The translations under genes and the position numbers were made by a program. A DNA stretch of 64,000 nucleotides from Ectothiorhodospiraceae bacterium. GTDB lineage: Bacteria > Pseudomonadota > Gammaproteobacteria > XJ16 > Halofilaceae. Shown here piece after piece: positions 25,836-36,738 of the stretch. The notes beneath the pieces are model-generated. The model was not told where the DNA came from, did no database searches, and worked only from the letters and a program-made list of their open reading frames with translations. The first letter of the stretch is position 1; every line of letters starts with the position of its first letter. The stretch is taken from contig SLKC01000009.1 of the NCBI GenBank assembly GCA_007134775.1, positions 1 to 64,000 on the forward strand. Reading direction: 5' to 3'.

Positions 25836-27428
25836 TTATCGGGCTTCTGTTTCGGTCGATTCCGACGACGGGCTCACGGGAATCGGTGAAGGGGCCTCGC
25901 TGTCGGGCAGCACGCGCTCGGGTCCAAAGTCGACATCCAGCCCCCGCAGGCCATCGGCCAGCGGGTCTCTGGCGAGTCGGCCACGTTGTTGCGTGCGCGC
26001 ATCGTCGAGGCGGGATCGCAGCCGGTGGGCGGCATTCGAGTCGCTGTCGACTTCCTCCAGCGCCAGCTCGAGCTGCCGGACCGCCTCGTCGTATCGGTGC
26101 GAACGAGTGTACCACTCGGCCAGCGCCTCCCGGCTGGCGGTCCTGTTTCCGGCCTCATCGTGGGCGCGCGCTTTCTCCCGCCACACCACTGCCGGTATCC
26201 GCTCATGCTCACGGAGAAACCGCCGCAGGGTCCCCGCTGCCTGTTCGGGGCGCCCCTGCTGACGGAGCAGGTCTGCGTGGTCGAGGGCCGCGGGCCAGGA
26301 TGAAGGGTGCAGGTCGCGCGCCTGGCGATAGCGCTCGTCCGCCTGTTCGAAGTCCCCCATCGCGCGGTCCGCCTGCGCGGCGGCCAGCAGCAGGTGCAGA
26401 TTGTCGCGGTCGTCGGCGCGCAAGCGGGCGATTCGCTCCGCGGCGGCGCCGGGCTCATTGATCTCGAGTTCGATCAGCGCCATACCGTACTGGCGCGCGG
26501 TTTCGCGCGCAGGGTCTTCGTGCGCGCCCTGCGCCGACCAGCGTGCCAGCCGCTCGCGCGGTGACTGGCCCTCCAGGGCGAGCAGTCGGTGGCGCATCAG
26601 TTGAAACGTCGGCGTATCCCGCCGCATGTCCGTGTCCGCCATCTCGCGGGCACGGTCGCGTGCTTCGGCGACGCGTCGCGATGAGAGTGGGTGCGTCCGC
26701 AAGTATTCGGGGGCGGCATCGACGGCCCCCAGCTCCTGGCGCAGGAGGATCTCGAAGAACTCGGCCATGCCTTCGGGATGGAATCCGGCGCGGGCCATGA
26801 TGCCGATACCGACACGGTCCGCTTCCGCTTCGATCGATCGAGTGAAGTCGAGCTGGCGTTGAGCGTCCCGCCCAATGCCGGTGATGATGGCGGCCTGCCC
26901 GGCCTGCGGATTGACGGTGCCGATGAGGATGCCGGCGACGATCTGCGCCAGTGAGGCCGGTGCAGCGGCCTGCTGGTCCACGATGCGGCGCGCGATATGG
27001 CGCTGACTGACGTGTGCGATCTCGTGGGCTAGCACCCCCGCGAGCTGGGCCTCGTTCTCTGCTTCCGCAATCAGGCCCGTGTTCATGCCGATGTAGCCCC
27101 CGGGCGCGGCTAGGGCGTTGATCTCCGGCGCGTGGATGACGAAGAAGGTATAGCCATCGATGGGCTCGTGGCCCGCATGCGTGGCGAGCTGCTGACCCAG
27201 ACTGTCGAGATAGGCACTGATTTGGTGGTCGCGATCGATGTCGAGGGTGCGTCGGGCGTGGATCATCAGGTTGCGCCCGACGCGCGCCTCGTCACGCGGC
27301 GACAGCGCCTGATCGGCGGGCTCGCCCATCTGCGGCAGGCGCACGTCGGCATGCGGGCTCGCCGATGGTAGTGGCGTTATCCACAAGAGCAGGCCGAGGA
27401 GTAGGACTGTCAGCGGCGCCTGGTTCAT
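25836..27428 (-). CDS. bepA: BepA-like M48 metalloprotease with TPR domain
   Basis: A 530-residue periplasmic zinc protease. The signal peptide spans about residues 1-24. The M48 domain has HEIAH at 135-139 and the downstream zinc ligand motif E200-xxx-D204 (SIEAEADRVG). From about 300 to the end the chain is helical, with TPR-type spacing (ADERYRQARDLHPSSWPAAL). This is the BepA/YfgC plan: BepA in E. coli helps assemble or degrade LptD and other outer-membrane proteins. The length is a little above E. coli BepA (487) owing to an acidic C-terminal tail. The gene ends 12 bases before the YceI start and is divergent from the ilv operon. Confidence 0.86.
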   Translation of the reverse strand: MNQAPLTVLLLGLLLWITPLPSASPHADVRLPQMGEPADQALSPRDEARVGRNLMIHARRTLDIDRDHQISAYLDSLGQQLATHAGHEPIDGYTFFVIHAPEINALAAPGGYIGMNTGLIAEAENEAQLAGVLAHEIAHVSQRHIARRIVDQQAAAPASLAQIVAGILIGTVNPQAGQAAIITGIGRDAQRQLDFTRSIEAEADRVGIGIMARAGFHPEGMAEFFEILLRQELGAVDAAPEYLRTHPLSSRRVAEARDRAREMADTDMRRDTPTFQLMRHRLLALEGQSPRERLARWSAQGAHEDPARETARQYGMALIELEINEPGAAAERIARLRADDRDNLHLLLAAAQADRAMGDFEQADERYRQARDLHPSSWPAALDHADLLRQQGRPEQAAGTLRRFLREHERIPAVVWREKARAHDEAGNRTASREALAEWYTRSHRYDEAVRQLELALEEVDSDSNAAHRLRSRLDDARTQQRGRLARDPLADGLRGLDVDFGPERVLPDSEAPSPIPVSPSSESTETEAR

Positions 27429-27783
27429 GCAGGTCCGGGATGCGGTGGCGCACGATACAAGTTACTCTCCGACTGATGGCTGTCCGGCGTGGTTCCGTCG
27501 TTTCAACCGGCGCCACGCACGCCCATTATGCCGCGGTACCGGTCTCGGTGGCATCCGTGGAATTGCGGGCGGCGAATGGGATGGGGGCGGGTGGTCGTTT
27601 CGATGGACCGTGCTGTTGCTTCCGCGGGCTTGGAAGCCACGTCGATTTGATCGGGACCCCGTGAAATCCGGCGATCGCCGTATTACACTGGCGGATGGCG
27701 CCCAAGCGCGACATAGCGCGCCTGACGAGGTATGGGTGACTCGGGCGTGGATTGTTTACACACAACTCTGAGGAGTGCAAGCC
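27429..27783. other. 355-bp divergent intergenic region (bepA / ilvI)
   Basis: No gene or convincing leader peptide was found. I looked for an Ile/Val/Leu-rich leader before ilvI and saw none. A -10-like TATTAC at 27681 lacks a matching -35. AGGAG at 27771-27775 is the ilvI ribosome-binding site. Confidence 0.4.
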
Positions 27784-29511
27784 GTGGAATTGTCCGGTGG
27801 CGAAATCGTGATGGAAGCCCTCCGTCGCGAGGGTGTTGAGCACATTTTCGGTTACCCCGGGGGTGCGGCGCTTCATATCTATGATGCGCTGTATCAGCAG
27901 GATGCGGTAGAGCACATCCTCGTACGCCACGAGCAGGGTGCGGTTCACGCGGCGGACGGCTATGCCCGCTCCACCGGCAAGCCCGGCGTGGTGCTGGTGA
28001 CCTCGGGTCCCGGGATCACCAACTGCGTGACCGGTATCGCGACCGCGCACATGGACTCGATCCCGATGGTCGTGCTCTCGGGCCAGGTGCCCACCCGAGC
28101 GATCGGCTCGGACGCCTTCCAGGAGTGCGATGCGACGGGCATCACCCGGCCCTGCGTCAAGCACAATTTCATGGTGACGCGGCTGGAGGACCTGGCTGAG
28201 ACCATGCGCAAGGCCTTCTACGTGGCGACCAGTGGGCGGCCCGGCCCCGTGGTGGTCGATATCCCGAAGGATGTGACGGCGCCGAACGTGAAGATCCCGT
28301 TCGAGTACCCCGAGGATCTGCGGATGCGCTCGTACAATCCGACGATCAAGGGGCACCCCGGACAGATCCGCAAGGCGGTTGACCTGCTGATCTCCGCGCA
28401 GCGGCCGATGATCTACACCGGCGGCGGCGTCGTACTGAGTAACGCCTCGGCGGAACTGACCGAGCTGACCCGGGAGCTGGGCTATCCGATCACGAATACG
28501 CTGATGGGGCTCGGCGCCTACCCGGCGACCGACCCACAATTCCTCGGCATGCTCGGCATGCACGGCACGTACGAGGCCAACATGGCCATGCATGAGTGCG
28601 ATGTCCTGCTCGCCATTGGTGCGCGTTTCGACGACCGGGTCACAGGCGAGATCGAGCACTTCTGTCCACATGCGCGCATCATCCACGTCGATGTCGATCC
28701 CTCGTCGATCTCCAAGACCGTGAACGTCGATGTCCCGATCGTCGGGGATGTCAAGCACGTCCTGCGCGACATGCTCGGTGTCTTGCGTGCCAGCGAGCGC
28801 CGCGCCGATGCCCAGGCGATCGCGACCTGGTGGGAGCAGATTGGGCGCTGGGCGGCGACCGACTGCCTCGCCTACGACCGGGACAGCGAGCTGATCAAGC
28901 CGCAGTACGTGCTGGAGCGGCTCAACGAGCTGACCCGGGAGACCGGACGTGACACGTTCGTGACCTCGGACGTGGGCCAGCACCAGATGTGGGCGGCGCA
29001 GTTCTACCAGTTCGACAAGCCGCGGCGTTGGATCAACTCCGGTGGGCTCGGCACCATGGGCTTCGGCCTGCCGGCCGCGATGGGCGTGAAGCTGGCGCAT
29101 CGGGATGCGGACGTGGTCTGTGTCACGGGCGAGGCGAGCATCCAGATGTGTATCCAGGAGCTGTCGACGATGAAGCAGTACGATCTGCCCTGCATTGTCG
29201 TCAACCTGAACAATCGCTACATGGGCATGGTTCGGCAGTGGCAGGAGTTTTTCTACTCGAAGCGCTACTCGCACTCCTATGTCGACGCCCTGCCGGACTT
29301 CAAGGCCTTGGCCGAGAGCTACGGCCATATCGGCGTGCGTATCGAGCACAAGGGCGAGGTCGACGGCGCCATTCGCGAGGCGCTGGCCAACCGCGATCGC
29401 TTGACGTTCCTGGACTTCATCACTGACCAGTCGGAGAACGTCTACCCGATGATCGCCCAGGGCAAGGGCCACCACGAGATGCACCTCGCCTCCGAGCGTG
29501 AACTCGCGTAA
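27784..29511 (+). CDS. ilvI: Acetolactate synthase large subunit
   Basis: A thiamine-diphosphate enzyme condensing pyruvate with pyruvate or 2-oxobutyrate, the first common step of Val, Leu and Ile synthesis. It has 575 residues, usual for the family. Visible marks are the activating Glu in VRHEQGAVHAADGYA (about residue 48), the FAD/central domain with GLGAYPATDPQFLGMLG, and the diphosphate-binding stretch GEASIQMCIQELSTMKQ ending in NNRYMGMV. The start GTG 27784 lies eight bases after AGGAG; GTG 27775 overlaps that site. The small subunit begins ten bases downstream. The symbol ilvI is used because it pairs with ilvH; ilvB is also used for this gene in related genomes. Confidence 0.95.
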   Translation: MELSGGEIVMEALRREGVEHIFGYPGGAALHIYDALYQQDAVEHILVRHEQGAVHAADGYARSTGKPGVVLVTSGPGITNCVTGIATAHMDSIPMVVLSGQVPTRAIGSDAFQECDATGITRPCVKHNFMVTRLEDLAETMRKAFYVATSGRPGPVVVDIPKDVTAPNVKIPFEYPEDLRMRSYNPTIKGHPGQIRKAVDLLISAQRPMIYTGGGVVLSNASAELTELTRELGYPITNTLMGLGAYPATDPQFLGMLGMHGTYEANMAMHECDVLLAIGARFDDRVTGEIEHFCPHARIIHVDVDPSSISKTVNVDVPIVGDVKHVLRDMLGVLRASERRADAQAIATWWEQIGRWAATDCLAYDRDSELIKPQYVLERLNELTRETGRDTFVTSDVGQHQMWAAQFYQFDKPRRWINSGGLGTMGFGLPAAMGVKLAHRDADVVCVTGEASIQMCIQELSTMKQYDLPCIVVNLNNRYMGMVRQWQEFFYSKRYSHSYVDALPDFKALAESYGHIGVRIEHKGEVDGAIREALANRDRLTFLDFITDQSENVYPMIAQGKGHHEMHLASERELA

Positions 29512-29521
29512 AGGATACTGC

Positions 29522-31131
<1,610 letters not shown>

Positions 31132-31166
31132 CGCGATTTGGTCCCTGCTAGCAGGCTCCGGTCGCG

Positions 31167-31781
31167 ATGAAGCTGCTGACGCTGTTTCGCCTGCCGTTCT
31201 TCGCGGCCGTGCTGATCGCGTTGGCAGCGATGGTGGCGAGTGCCTGGGTCCTCGGGATCGCGGCGTTCATCGTGGCTGCCGCTCTCTTCGTTCTCGGCCG
31301 CGATCCCGACCGGCATGTGCCTTCCCGACCACTGGGCGTAGTCAGTCCAGTCGATGGACACGCCATCGACACCGGCGAGGTGGAAGATCCGTTCCTGGAA
31401 CGCAAAGCGGTCGTTGTGCGTTTGCGCCAGGGCATCCTCTCGCCCGCGGTGCTGCACAGCCCGGTCCAAGGCCGTGTTGAGCAGATCTGGTGCGGAGCCT
31501 CGATACCCGATGGCGCTGAGGGCAGTGTGGTCGGCATCCACATCCGGACCGACGAGCGTGATGACGTGGTATTTGCCCTCGGGCCGGCCTGTCTGCCCGG
31601 GCCGTTGCGCTGGACGGTGCAGCCTGGTGAACGGGTAGGGCAGGGATTGCGGCGCGGCCTGGCCGGTTGGGGACGGCGTGTTGTCCTCTATCTGCCGGTG
31701 GGCACCCGTCCTACGGTAGAATCGGGAGCGGTCGTCCACGCCGGTGCCGATGTCGTGGGACGATTCCCGTCACGCGATTGA
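31167..31781 (+). CDS. Phosphatidylserine decarboxylase-like protein lacking the pyruvoyl serine
   Basis: A 204-residue homologue of the short bacterial Psd proteins. Two membrane helices at the N-terminus (8-40) are followed by a conserved VSPVDGHAIDTGEVED stretch and HSPVQGRVEQIW. The end has VQPGERVGQG followed by VVLYLPVGTRPTVESGAVVHAG. In active members the segment before this reads FGSR and is cut at Gly-Ser so that Ser becomes the pyruvoyl group. Here the aligned residues are W-G-R-R, so Ser is replaced by Arg. The DVHVNR-type His also seems to be missing (LSPAVLHSP). Position between ilvC and pssA is the usual psd place. I infer a protein without decarboxylase activity or one that works differently; a true psd would need to exist elsewhere. 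Confidence 0.72.
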   Translation: MKLLTLFRLPFFAAVLIALAAMVASAWVLGIAAFIVAAALFVLGRDPDRHVPSRPLGVVSPVDGHAIDTGEVEDPFLERKAVVVRLRQGILSPAVLHSPVQGRVEQIWCGASIPDGAEGSVVGIHIRTDERDDVVFALGPACLPGPLRWTVQPGERVGQGLRRGLAGWGRRVVLYLPVGTRPTVESGAVVHAGADVVGRFPSRD

Positions 31782-31879
31782 GGGCCTCCACGTCGGGTGG
31801 GCCGCTGTGCGGGGCGCGCACCCCTGCCGCGTTGCGATGACGGGCAGACATACGTGCAAAGGCGCGTAGGGAGCGTGAT

Positions 31880-32719
31880 GTGACCGAGAACGAGCGTCGC
31901 GATGATACCACGATGCCCCCCGGGGAGGGCTGGCGCGGTCGCTTCGGCCGCAAGCGGCGACGCGGCATCTATCTCCTGCCCAGCCTCTTTACCACAGGGG
32001 CGCTGTTTGCCGGTTTCTATGCAATGGTCGCGGCCCTGCAAGGGGATTTCGCGCTCGCGGCGATCGCGATCCTGGTTGCACTCATCCTCGATGGCCTCGA
32101 TGGCCGTGTGGCGCGATTGACCAACACCCAGAGCGAGTTCGGTGCCGAGTACGATAGCCTTTCCGACATGGTCTCCTTTGGCGTCGCGCCCGCGTTGATC
32201 GTCTACCTCTGGTCCCTACAGCACTTCTCCGATATTACCCTGGCATGGGGGCACCTGGGCTGGCTGGTGGCTTTTGTCTACGCGGCCTGCGCCGCATTGC
32301 GTCTGGCTCGCTTTAACACCAATGTCGGCACGACCGACAAGCGCTTCTTCCAGGGCCTGGCGAGCCCCTCGGCCGCCATGCTGTTGGCCTGGTATGTCTG
32401 GTTCTCCCGCGATCTCGGCATTACCGGGGAGGATGCCGTGATCTTTTCCCTGGTCATCACGCTCGTCGCCGGGCTGCTCATGGTGAGCAATCTGCCCTAT
32501 TACAGTTTCAAGGATATCGGCTCGGCCCGTCGCGTGCCTTTGTTCAGTATCCTGGCCGTTGTCGGCGCCCTCGTGCTGGCGACGCTGGATCCGCCCAAGG
32601 TGATTTTCACCGGTTTCGCCCTCTATGTCTTGTCTGGCCCCGCCTGGTGGCTCTGGCGCCGCGGGCGCAGATGGCAACGGCGCCCCGGCAGCCCGCCCGA
32701 CGACGATGGGGTGCCATGA
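31880..32719 (+). CDS. pssA: CDP-diacylglycerol-serine O-phosphatidyltransferase
   Basis: Makes phosphatidylserine from CDP-diacylglycerol and serine in the inner membrane. It has 279 residues with about eight helices. The CDP-alcohol phosphotransferase signature is complete: LDGLDGRVARLTNTQSEFG followed by AEYDSLSD, giving the D-G-x2-A-R-x8-G-x3-D-x3-D pattern. This is the membrane type II enzyme, unlike the soluble E. coli PssA. A basic stretch RKRRRGIYLLPS precedes the first helix. GTG 31880 is the start, with GGGAGC upstream. It overlaps the next gene by four bases (ATGA). Its usual partner Psd is represented only by the degenerate neighbour. Confidence 0.9.
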   Translation: MTENERRDDTTMPPGEGWRGRFGRKRRRGIYLLPSLFTTGALFAGFYAMVAALQGDFALAAIAILVALILDGLDGRVARLTNTQSEFGAEYDSLSDMVSFGVAPALIVYLWSLQHFSDITLAWGHLGWLVAFVYAACAALRLARFNTNVGTTDKRFFQGLASPSAAMLLAWYVWFSRDLGITGEDAVIFSLVITLVAGLLMVSNLPYYSFKDIGSARRVPLFSILAVVGALVLATLDPPKVIFTGFALYVLSGPAWWLWRRGRRWQRRPGSPPDDDGVP

Positions 32720-33414
32720 TGTCGCCGACGGACGAACCCAGCGCGATCGCCTTTGATGTGTTCGGCACGCTGGTGGATCCGGGCGGGCTGACGCAGGCGC
32801 TGGAGCTGCAGCTCGGTGAGGCCGCGGCCGGGTTTGCGGCCGAGTGGCGTCGCACGCAGGTCGAATACCTGCTCCGCCACGCGGCGATGGGGACGCATCG
32901 ACCCTTCAGTGCCGTCACGGCTGCGGCCCTCATCGACTGCCTTGCGCGGGCCGGCATTGCCCTGGAACCTTCGGAGCGGGAGGCGCTGCTGGACCAATGG
33001 TGGCGGCTGCCGGCGTTCCCCGACGCCGGAGTCACCCTGCAGGCCGTTGCTGCGGCCGGCTATTCCGTGGTCGCCTTCTCCAATGGGGAGAGCGAACGCG
33101 TCGATGAACTGCTGCGGACAGCGGGCCTGCGTGCGCCCCTTTCCGCCGTGCACGGGGTTGCGGCTGCAGGCACGTACAAGCCCGCGCCGGTCGTGTATCG
33201 GCAGCTGACGCGATCGTTGGGCATCGATGCGGGCCGGGTGTGGCTGGTCTCGGCAAACTATTGGGATGCGCTGGGGGCAAGTGCGGCCGGCCTGCGCTCG
33301 GTCTGGATTGCGCGCGGACGCCCGGTGGAGAGCTGGGATTGGCAACCCGACGTGATGGTCGACGAACTCGCGGGACTGCAGAGTCATCCGCTGCTGGTGC
33401 CGCCGAAGCCATGA
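32716..33414 (+). CDS. HAD-superfamily hydrolase, haloacid dehalogenase type II-like
   Basis: A 232-residue HAD hydrolase. Motif I is FDVFGTLVD (nucleophile Asp near residue 13), motif II is FSNGE, motif III Lys is in GTYKPAPVVYRQL, and motif IV appears as VSANYWDALGASAAGL. The pattern FDVFGT plus KPAP resembles (S)-2-haloacid dehalogenases, but many relatives act on other substrates, so the reaction is not fixed. ATG 32716 overlaps the pssA stop, suggesting translational coupling; its own stop overlaps the next small gene in the same way. Confidence 0.82.
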   Translation: MMSPTDEPSAIAFDVFGTLVDPGGLTQALELQLGEAAAGFAAEWRRTQVEYLLRHAAMGTHRPFSAVTAAALIDCLARAGIALEPSEREALLDQWWRLPAFPDAGVTLQAVAAAGYSVVAFSNGESERVDELLRTAGLRAPLSAVHGVAAAGTYKPAPVVYRQLTRSLGIDAGRVWLVSANYWDALGASAAGLRSVWIARGRPVESWDWQPDVMVDELAGLQSHPLLVPPKP

Positions 33415-33632
33415 GGCGTTTCCGTGACAACGCGGGAGGCGAATGGACCGCTGCGCTCTGGTGCGGCTCCTACGGTGAGGTTCTGCTTGTCTTCTCGGCG
33501 GCGGGTCGCTCCGATGTGTTCAGTCTACCGCTCGAGGCAGAATCGCTAGCCGCCGCCGAGTCGCTGCTGCTCACGCTCGATGACCCCGAGTTGGTCCGGC
33601 GACTCGCTGAGGCCCGGCCCTGGGAGCATTAG
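33411..33632 (+). CDS. Small hypothetical protein
   Basis: A 73-residue protein I do not recognise. It begins at ATG 33411, overlapping the HAD gene stop (ATGA), so it is probably translationally coupled. A predicted strand region (EWTAALWCGSYGEVLLVFSA) is followed by an amphipathic helix (EAESLAAAESLLLTLDDPEL). It has no membrane segment. It ends the pssA-HAD transcription unit. Confidence 0.6.
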   Translation: MRRFRDNAGGEWTAALWCGSYGEVLLVFSAAGRSDVFSLPLEAESLAAAESLLLTLDDPELVRRLAEARPWEH

Positions 33633-33657
33633 GTGACTGATGGGTGGCGTGGGCTCC

Positions 33658-33684
33658 TTGGCCGCTCGGCATCACTGTTATAAT
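33658..33684 (+). promoter_or_regulatory. Predicted sigma-70 promoter of the aldolase gene
   Basis: A perfect -10 TATAAT lies at 33679-33684, with TTGGCC at 33658-33663 as -35 (15-bp spacer, slightly short). The transcript would start about 115 bases before the aldolase ATG. Confidence 0.6.
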
Positions 33685-33808
33685 CCGGGGCTGGAGGCAG
33701 CGCACGGGCCAGTGCCGGCCCTTCCCGTATTCGTGCAGGCCGCTTTCCCAAACGATGAGTTGAGCGGTCCCCGCCCATTACCGCGAGTGAACGAGAGGAC
33801 GGATCTTC

Positions 33809-34828
33809 ATGGTTACCAGTGATTTGATCACCAACGCGAATACCCTGGTGGAACCAGGACGCGGTCTGTTGGCCGCTGACGAGAGCAATCCAACCATTGA
33901 AAAGCGCCTGGACAGCATCGGCGTGGAGAATACGCCCGAGAACCGGCTCGCCTATCGGCGTATCCTCCTGACGGCGCCTTCGATCGAGGAGTTTCTCAGT
34001 GGCGTGATCCTGTTCGACGAGACCATCCGCCAGGCCGACGCCAGCGGCACGCCATTGCCCGAAGTGCTCACCCGCAAGGGCATTATTCCCGGGATCAAAG
34101 TCGATAAGGGGGCGAAGGCGCTCGCGGGCCACGAGGGCGAGAAGGTGACCGAAGGGCTCGATGGCCTGCGTGAGCGCCTGGAGGAATACTACAAGCTCGG
34201 TGCGCGCTTCGCCAAGTGGCGGGCGGTGATCGCGATCGGGCCCGGCAAGCCGACCGCGGCCTGCCTCGAAGCGAACGCCCATGCGCTGGCGCGTTATGCC
34301 GCTCTCTGCCAGGAAGCGGATATCGTACCCGTGGTCGAGCCCGAGGTGCTGATCGACGGCGATCACACGATTGACCAGTGTCGGGCGGTGACCGCCGAAA
34401 CCTGGTATCACCTTTTCTCCCAGCTCCATCGCCAGGGTGTGATGCTGGAGGGGACCGTGCTCAAGGCCAGCATGGTGATCGCTGGCAAGGCGTGCCCCCA
34501 GCAGGCGTCGGCGGAGGAAGTCGCGGAGCAAACCGTTTCGCTTGCTCGCGAGTACGTACCGGCAGCGCTGCCCGGCATCGTTTTCCTCTCCGGCGGCCAG
34601 ACGCCGGTACAGGCAACCGAGAACCTCAATGCGATGAATCAGCTCGGCCCACAACCGTGGCGGCTCAGCTTTTCGTATGCCCGGGCACTGCAGGAGCCGG
34701 TGATGCAGAGTTGGCGCGGCAACTCGGCGAACGCCGAGGCGGCGCAGAATGCCCTCTACCATCGCGCCAAGCTCAACAGCCAGGCCGCGCTTGGGCGGTA
34801 TACCAGCGACATGGAGAAGGCCGCGTAG
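33809..34828 (+). CDS. Class I fructose-bisphosphate aldolase
   Basis: Cleaves or forms fructose 1,6-bisphosphate by a Schiff base. It has 339 residues and resembles eukaryotic-type class I aldolases rather than the zinc class II enzyme usual in E. coli. The N-terminal stretch GRGLLAADESNPTIEKRL is conserved. The VVEPEVLIDGDH strand carries acidic catalytic residues, and the Schiff-base Lys is in TVLKASMVIAG (Lys 219). The C-terminal ALGRYTSDMEKAA fits the flexible tail. An AGAGGA site precedes ATG 33809. A GC hairpin follows the stop. The gene stands alone, with its own promoter. Confidence 0.93.
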   Translation: MVTSDLITNANTLVEPGRGLLAADESNPTIEKRLDSIGVENTPENRLAYRRILLTAPSIEEFLSGVILFDETIRQADASGTPLPEVLTRKGIIPGIKVDKGAKALAGHEGEKVTEGLDGLRERLEEYYKLGARFAKWRAVIAIGPGKPTAACLEANAHALARYAALCQEADIVPVVEPEVLIDGDHTIDQCRAVTAETWYHLFSQLHRQGVMLEGTVLKASMVIAGKACPQQASAEEVAEQTVSLAREYVPAALPGIVFLSGGQTPVQATENLNAMNQLGPQPWRLSFSYARALQEPVMQSWRGNSANAEAAQNALYHRAKLNSQAALGRYTSDMEKAA

Positions 34829-34846
34829 GCAAGGGATCGCTGCAAG

Positions 34847-34869
34847 GCCGGCCGCCTCCGGCGGCCGGC
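34847..34869 (+). terminator. Hairpin after the aldolase gene
   Basis: A perfect 10-bp stem, GCCGGCCGCC/GGCGGCCGGC, with loop TCC lies between the aldolase stop and the ClC gene. No U-run follows, so termination strength is uncertain. Confidence 0.6.
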
Positions 34870-34891
34870 GTGCGGCGGGGCGCTGGCGCGA

Positions 34892-36667
34892 ATGGATCGC
34901 GACTCCGAGAATGTAGTCGTCGAGGCGCTCGCCCCGGTGGGCGAGGTCATGCGGCGCGCGCTTGGCGTCATCGGCTTCGGCGCCACCACTGGCGCCCTAG
35001 CGGCCCTCGCCTCACTGGCCTTCATCGATGCCTACCAGTGGTTGAATGCGCTCCTGCTCGTGGCCCCACACGCACGGGCCGAGGTGGCCGACTGGATACT
35101 GCTGGCCGGCGCGACCGTAGCGGTGCCGACGCTCGGCGGTCTCGTCGTCGGCCTGTTCAACCGCTTCCTGTTGCGTGGCGGCCGTGCCCAGGGGCCGCCC
35201 CACGTGATCCGTGAAGCCCAGTCCGGGACCGGTCAGGTCGGCTTGCGCGGTGGACTCGCGAGTGCGACGGCGGCCGTGCTTTCGCTGGGCAGTGGCGCTT
35301 CCGTCGGACAGTACGGTCCGCTGGTCCATCTCGGCAGTACGCTCGGTTCCGCAATCGGGCGCTGGAGCCGGGCGGGTACGGGGCTGGGCACGATCGGAAT
35401 CGGCTGCGGTGTTGCCGCCGCCATCTCGACGGCCTTCAGTGCACCGATCGCCGGGATCCTGTTCGCCCACGAGGTTGTTCTTCGCCATTACTCGCTGAAG
35501 GCGTTTGCACCCATCACGGTCGCCTCCTCGCTCGGCTACTTTCTGACCGAGAACGTCTTCCTGCGCGAGCCGCTATTCCGCATTACCGGCATCCCCGAAC
35601 TCGGTGGACCGGACTTCACACTATTTGTGCTGCTCGGTATCGCGGGAGCGGGGGTAGCAGTCCTGTACATGAACGCCGTGCTCTACATGGGCCGACTCGC
35701 GGGGCGCACCGCGATTCCCGACTGCGTCAAACCGGCCGTTGCGGGCATGGCACTGGGGCTGCTGGCGCTGGGTACGCCCGAGGTGCTGGGCATGGGATTT
35801 GAGACCCTGCGTACCGCGCTCGATCCGGAGGGCTTCGGAGCCGGTGAACTCGGGGTGATCCTGCTGGCCAAGATCGCGGCGACCGCGCTCTGCCTCGGGT
35901 TCGGCTTCGCTGGAGGCGTGACCGGGCCGGCGCTGGTCATCGGCACCCTGTTCGGTGCCTTGCTGGGACAGGGCTTGACCCTGCTCTCCGGGGGAGAGCC
36001 CGGCGTCGTGACGGTCTATGCCATCGTGGGGATGGCCGCGGTGACGGGGCCGGTAATGGGGGCGCCGCTGTCGACGATCCTCATCGTGTTCGAACTCACC
36101 CGCAACTATGAACTAACCACGGCGGTGATGGTCGCTGTGGTCTTCTCCAACCTCGTGGCCTATCGCCTGTTCGGCCGTTCCATGTTCGATGTCCAGCTCC
36201 ACCGGGCCGGTTTCGACCTGCGTTTCGGCCGCGACAAGGTGGTGCTCGACCGCACGCCGATTGCGCCGTGGGTTTCGGACGACTATCTGCGGGTCACGCC
36301 CGACCTGTCGTGCGCCCGAGCCCGCGAGATCGTCATCGCCGCCGGCGCCGAAGAGGCACAGGTTGTGGCGGCCGACGACAGCTACCTGGGTGTGGTCGAT
36401 CTCGCGAGCCTGGATGTCGCCATGGATCGGGGCGAAGGCCGTGGGCCGCTCGCGGGCCACGTGCGGCGCCCGGCGGTTGTCCTCGATACCCGGACCAGTA
36501 TATGGCGGGCCTTCGACAGCGTGCGCGGCTTCAATGGCCACGCCGTGCCCGTCATCGCACCTGGGAGCAGCGAGCGCCTGGCCGGTGTCGTGCATGAACC
36601 GGCCCTCATCCAGGCTTATCTTGATACCATCGCCCGGATTCGCGACGAGGAGAACGCCACGCCGTAG
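34892..36667 (+). CDS. ClC-family anion channel/transporter with CBS domains
   Basis: A 591-residue membrane protein. The ClC core has [16 protein letters not shown] (133-148), where E. coli ClC has [26 protein letters not shown]; and [14 protein letters not shown] with the second anion-binding motif. A cytoplasmic region from about 450 shows a CBS-pair layout. The extracellular gating Glu (E148 in E. coli) is Tyr 141, and the internal proton Glu (E203) aligns with Val 195, while E202 is kept as Glu 194. Loss of both proton-path glutamates suggests passive anion conduction or altered coupling, an inference from homologues. ATG 34892 has only a weak GGGGCG-like site. It could be co-transcribed with the aldolase through the hairpin. 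Confidence 0.85.
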   Translation: MDRDSENVVVEALAPVGEVMRRALGVIGFGATTGALAALASLAFIDAYQWLNALLLVAPHARAEVADWILLAGATVAVPTLGGLVVGLFNRFLLRGGRAQGPPHVIREAQSGTGQVGLRGGLASATAAVLSLGSGASVGQYGPLVHLGSTLGSAIGRWSRAGTGLGTIGIGCGVAAAISTAFSAPIAGILFAHEVVLRHYSLKAFAPITVASSLGYFLTENVFLREPLFRITGIPELGGPDFTLFVLLGIAGAGVAVLYMNAVLYMGRLAGRTAIPDCVKPAVAGMALGLLALGTPEVLGMGFETLRTALDPEGFGAGELGVILLAKIAATALCLGFGFAGGVTGPALVIGTLFGALLGQGLTLLSGGEPGVVTVYAIVGMAAVTGPVMGAPLSTILIVFELTRNYELTTAVMVAVVFSNLVAYRLFGRSMFDVQLHRAGFDLRFGRDKVVLDRTPIAPWVSDDYLRVTPDLSCARAREIVIAAGAEEAQVVAADDSYLGVVDLASLDVAMDRGEGRGPLAGHVRRPAVVLDTRTSIWRAFDSVRGFNGHAVPVIAPGSSERLAGVVHEPALIQAYLDTIARIRDEENATP

Positions 36668-36674
36668 ATTGTAC

Positions 36675-36702
36675 TTGCGAGCGGGGCGCAACGCGCTACG
36701 AT
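36675..36702 (+). promoter_or_regulatory. Predicted promoter of msrA
   Basis: TTGCGA at 36675-36680 and TACGAT at 36697-36702 are separated by 16 bp, ending 36 bases before the msrA start. Confidence 0.5.
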
Positions 36703-36738
36703 GGCGGGCGTACGAAGAGACTTGGAGGGCCGAATACC

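Noticed and set aside
27429-27783. Possible ilv leader peptide before ilvI
   Set aside because: No short frame enriched in Ile, Val or Leu codons exists here, in contrast to the leuA leader.
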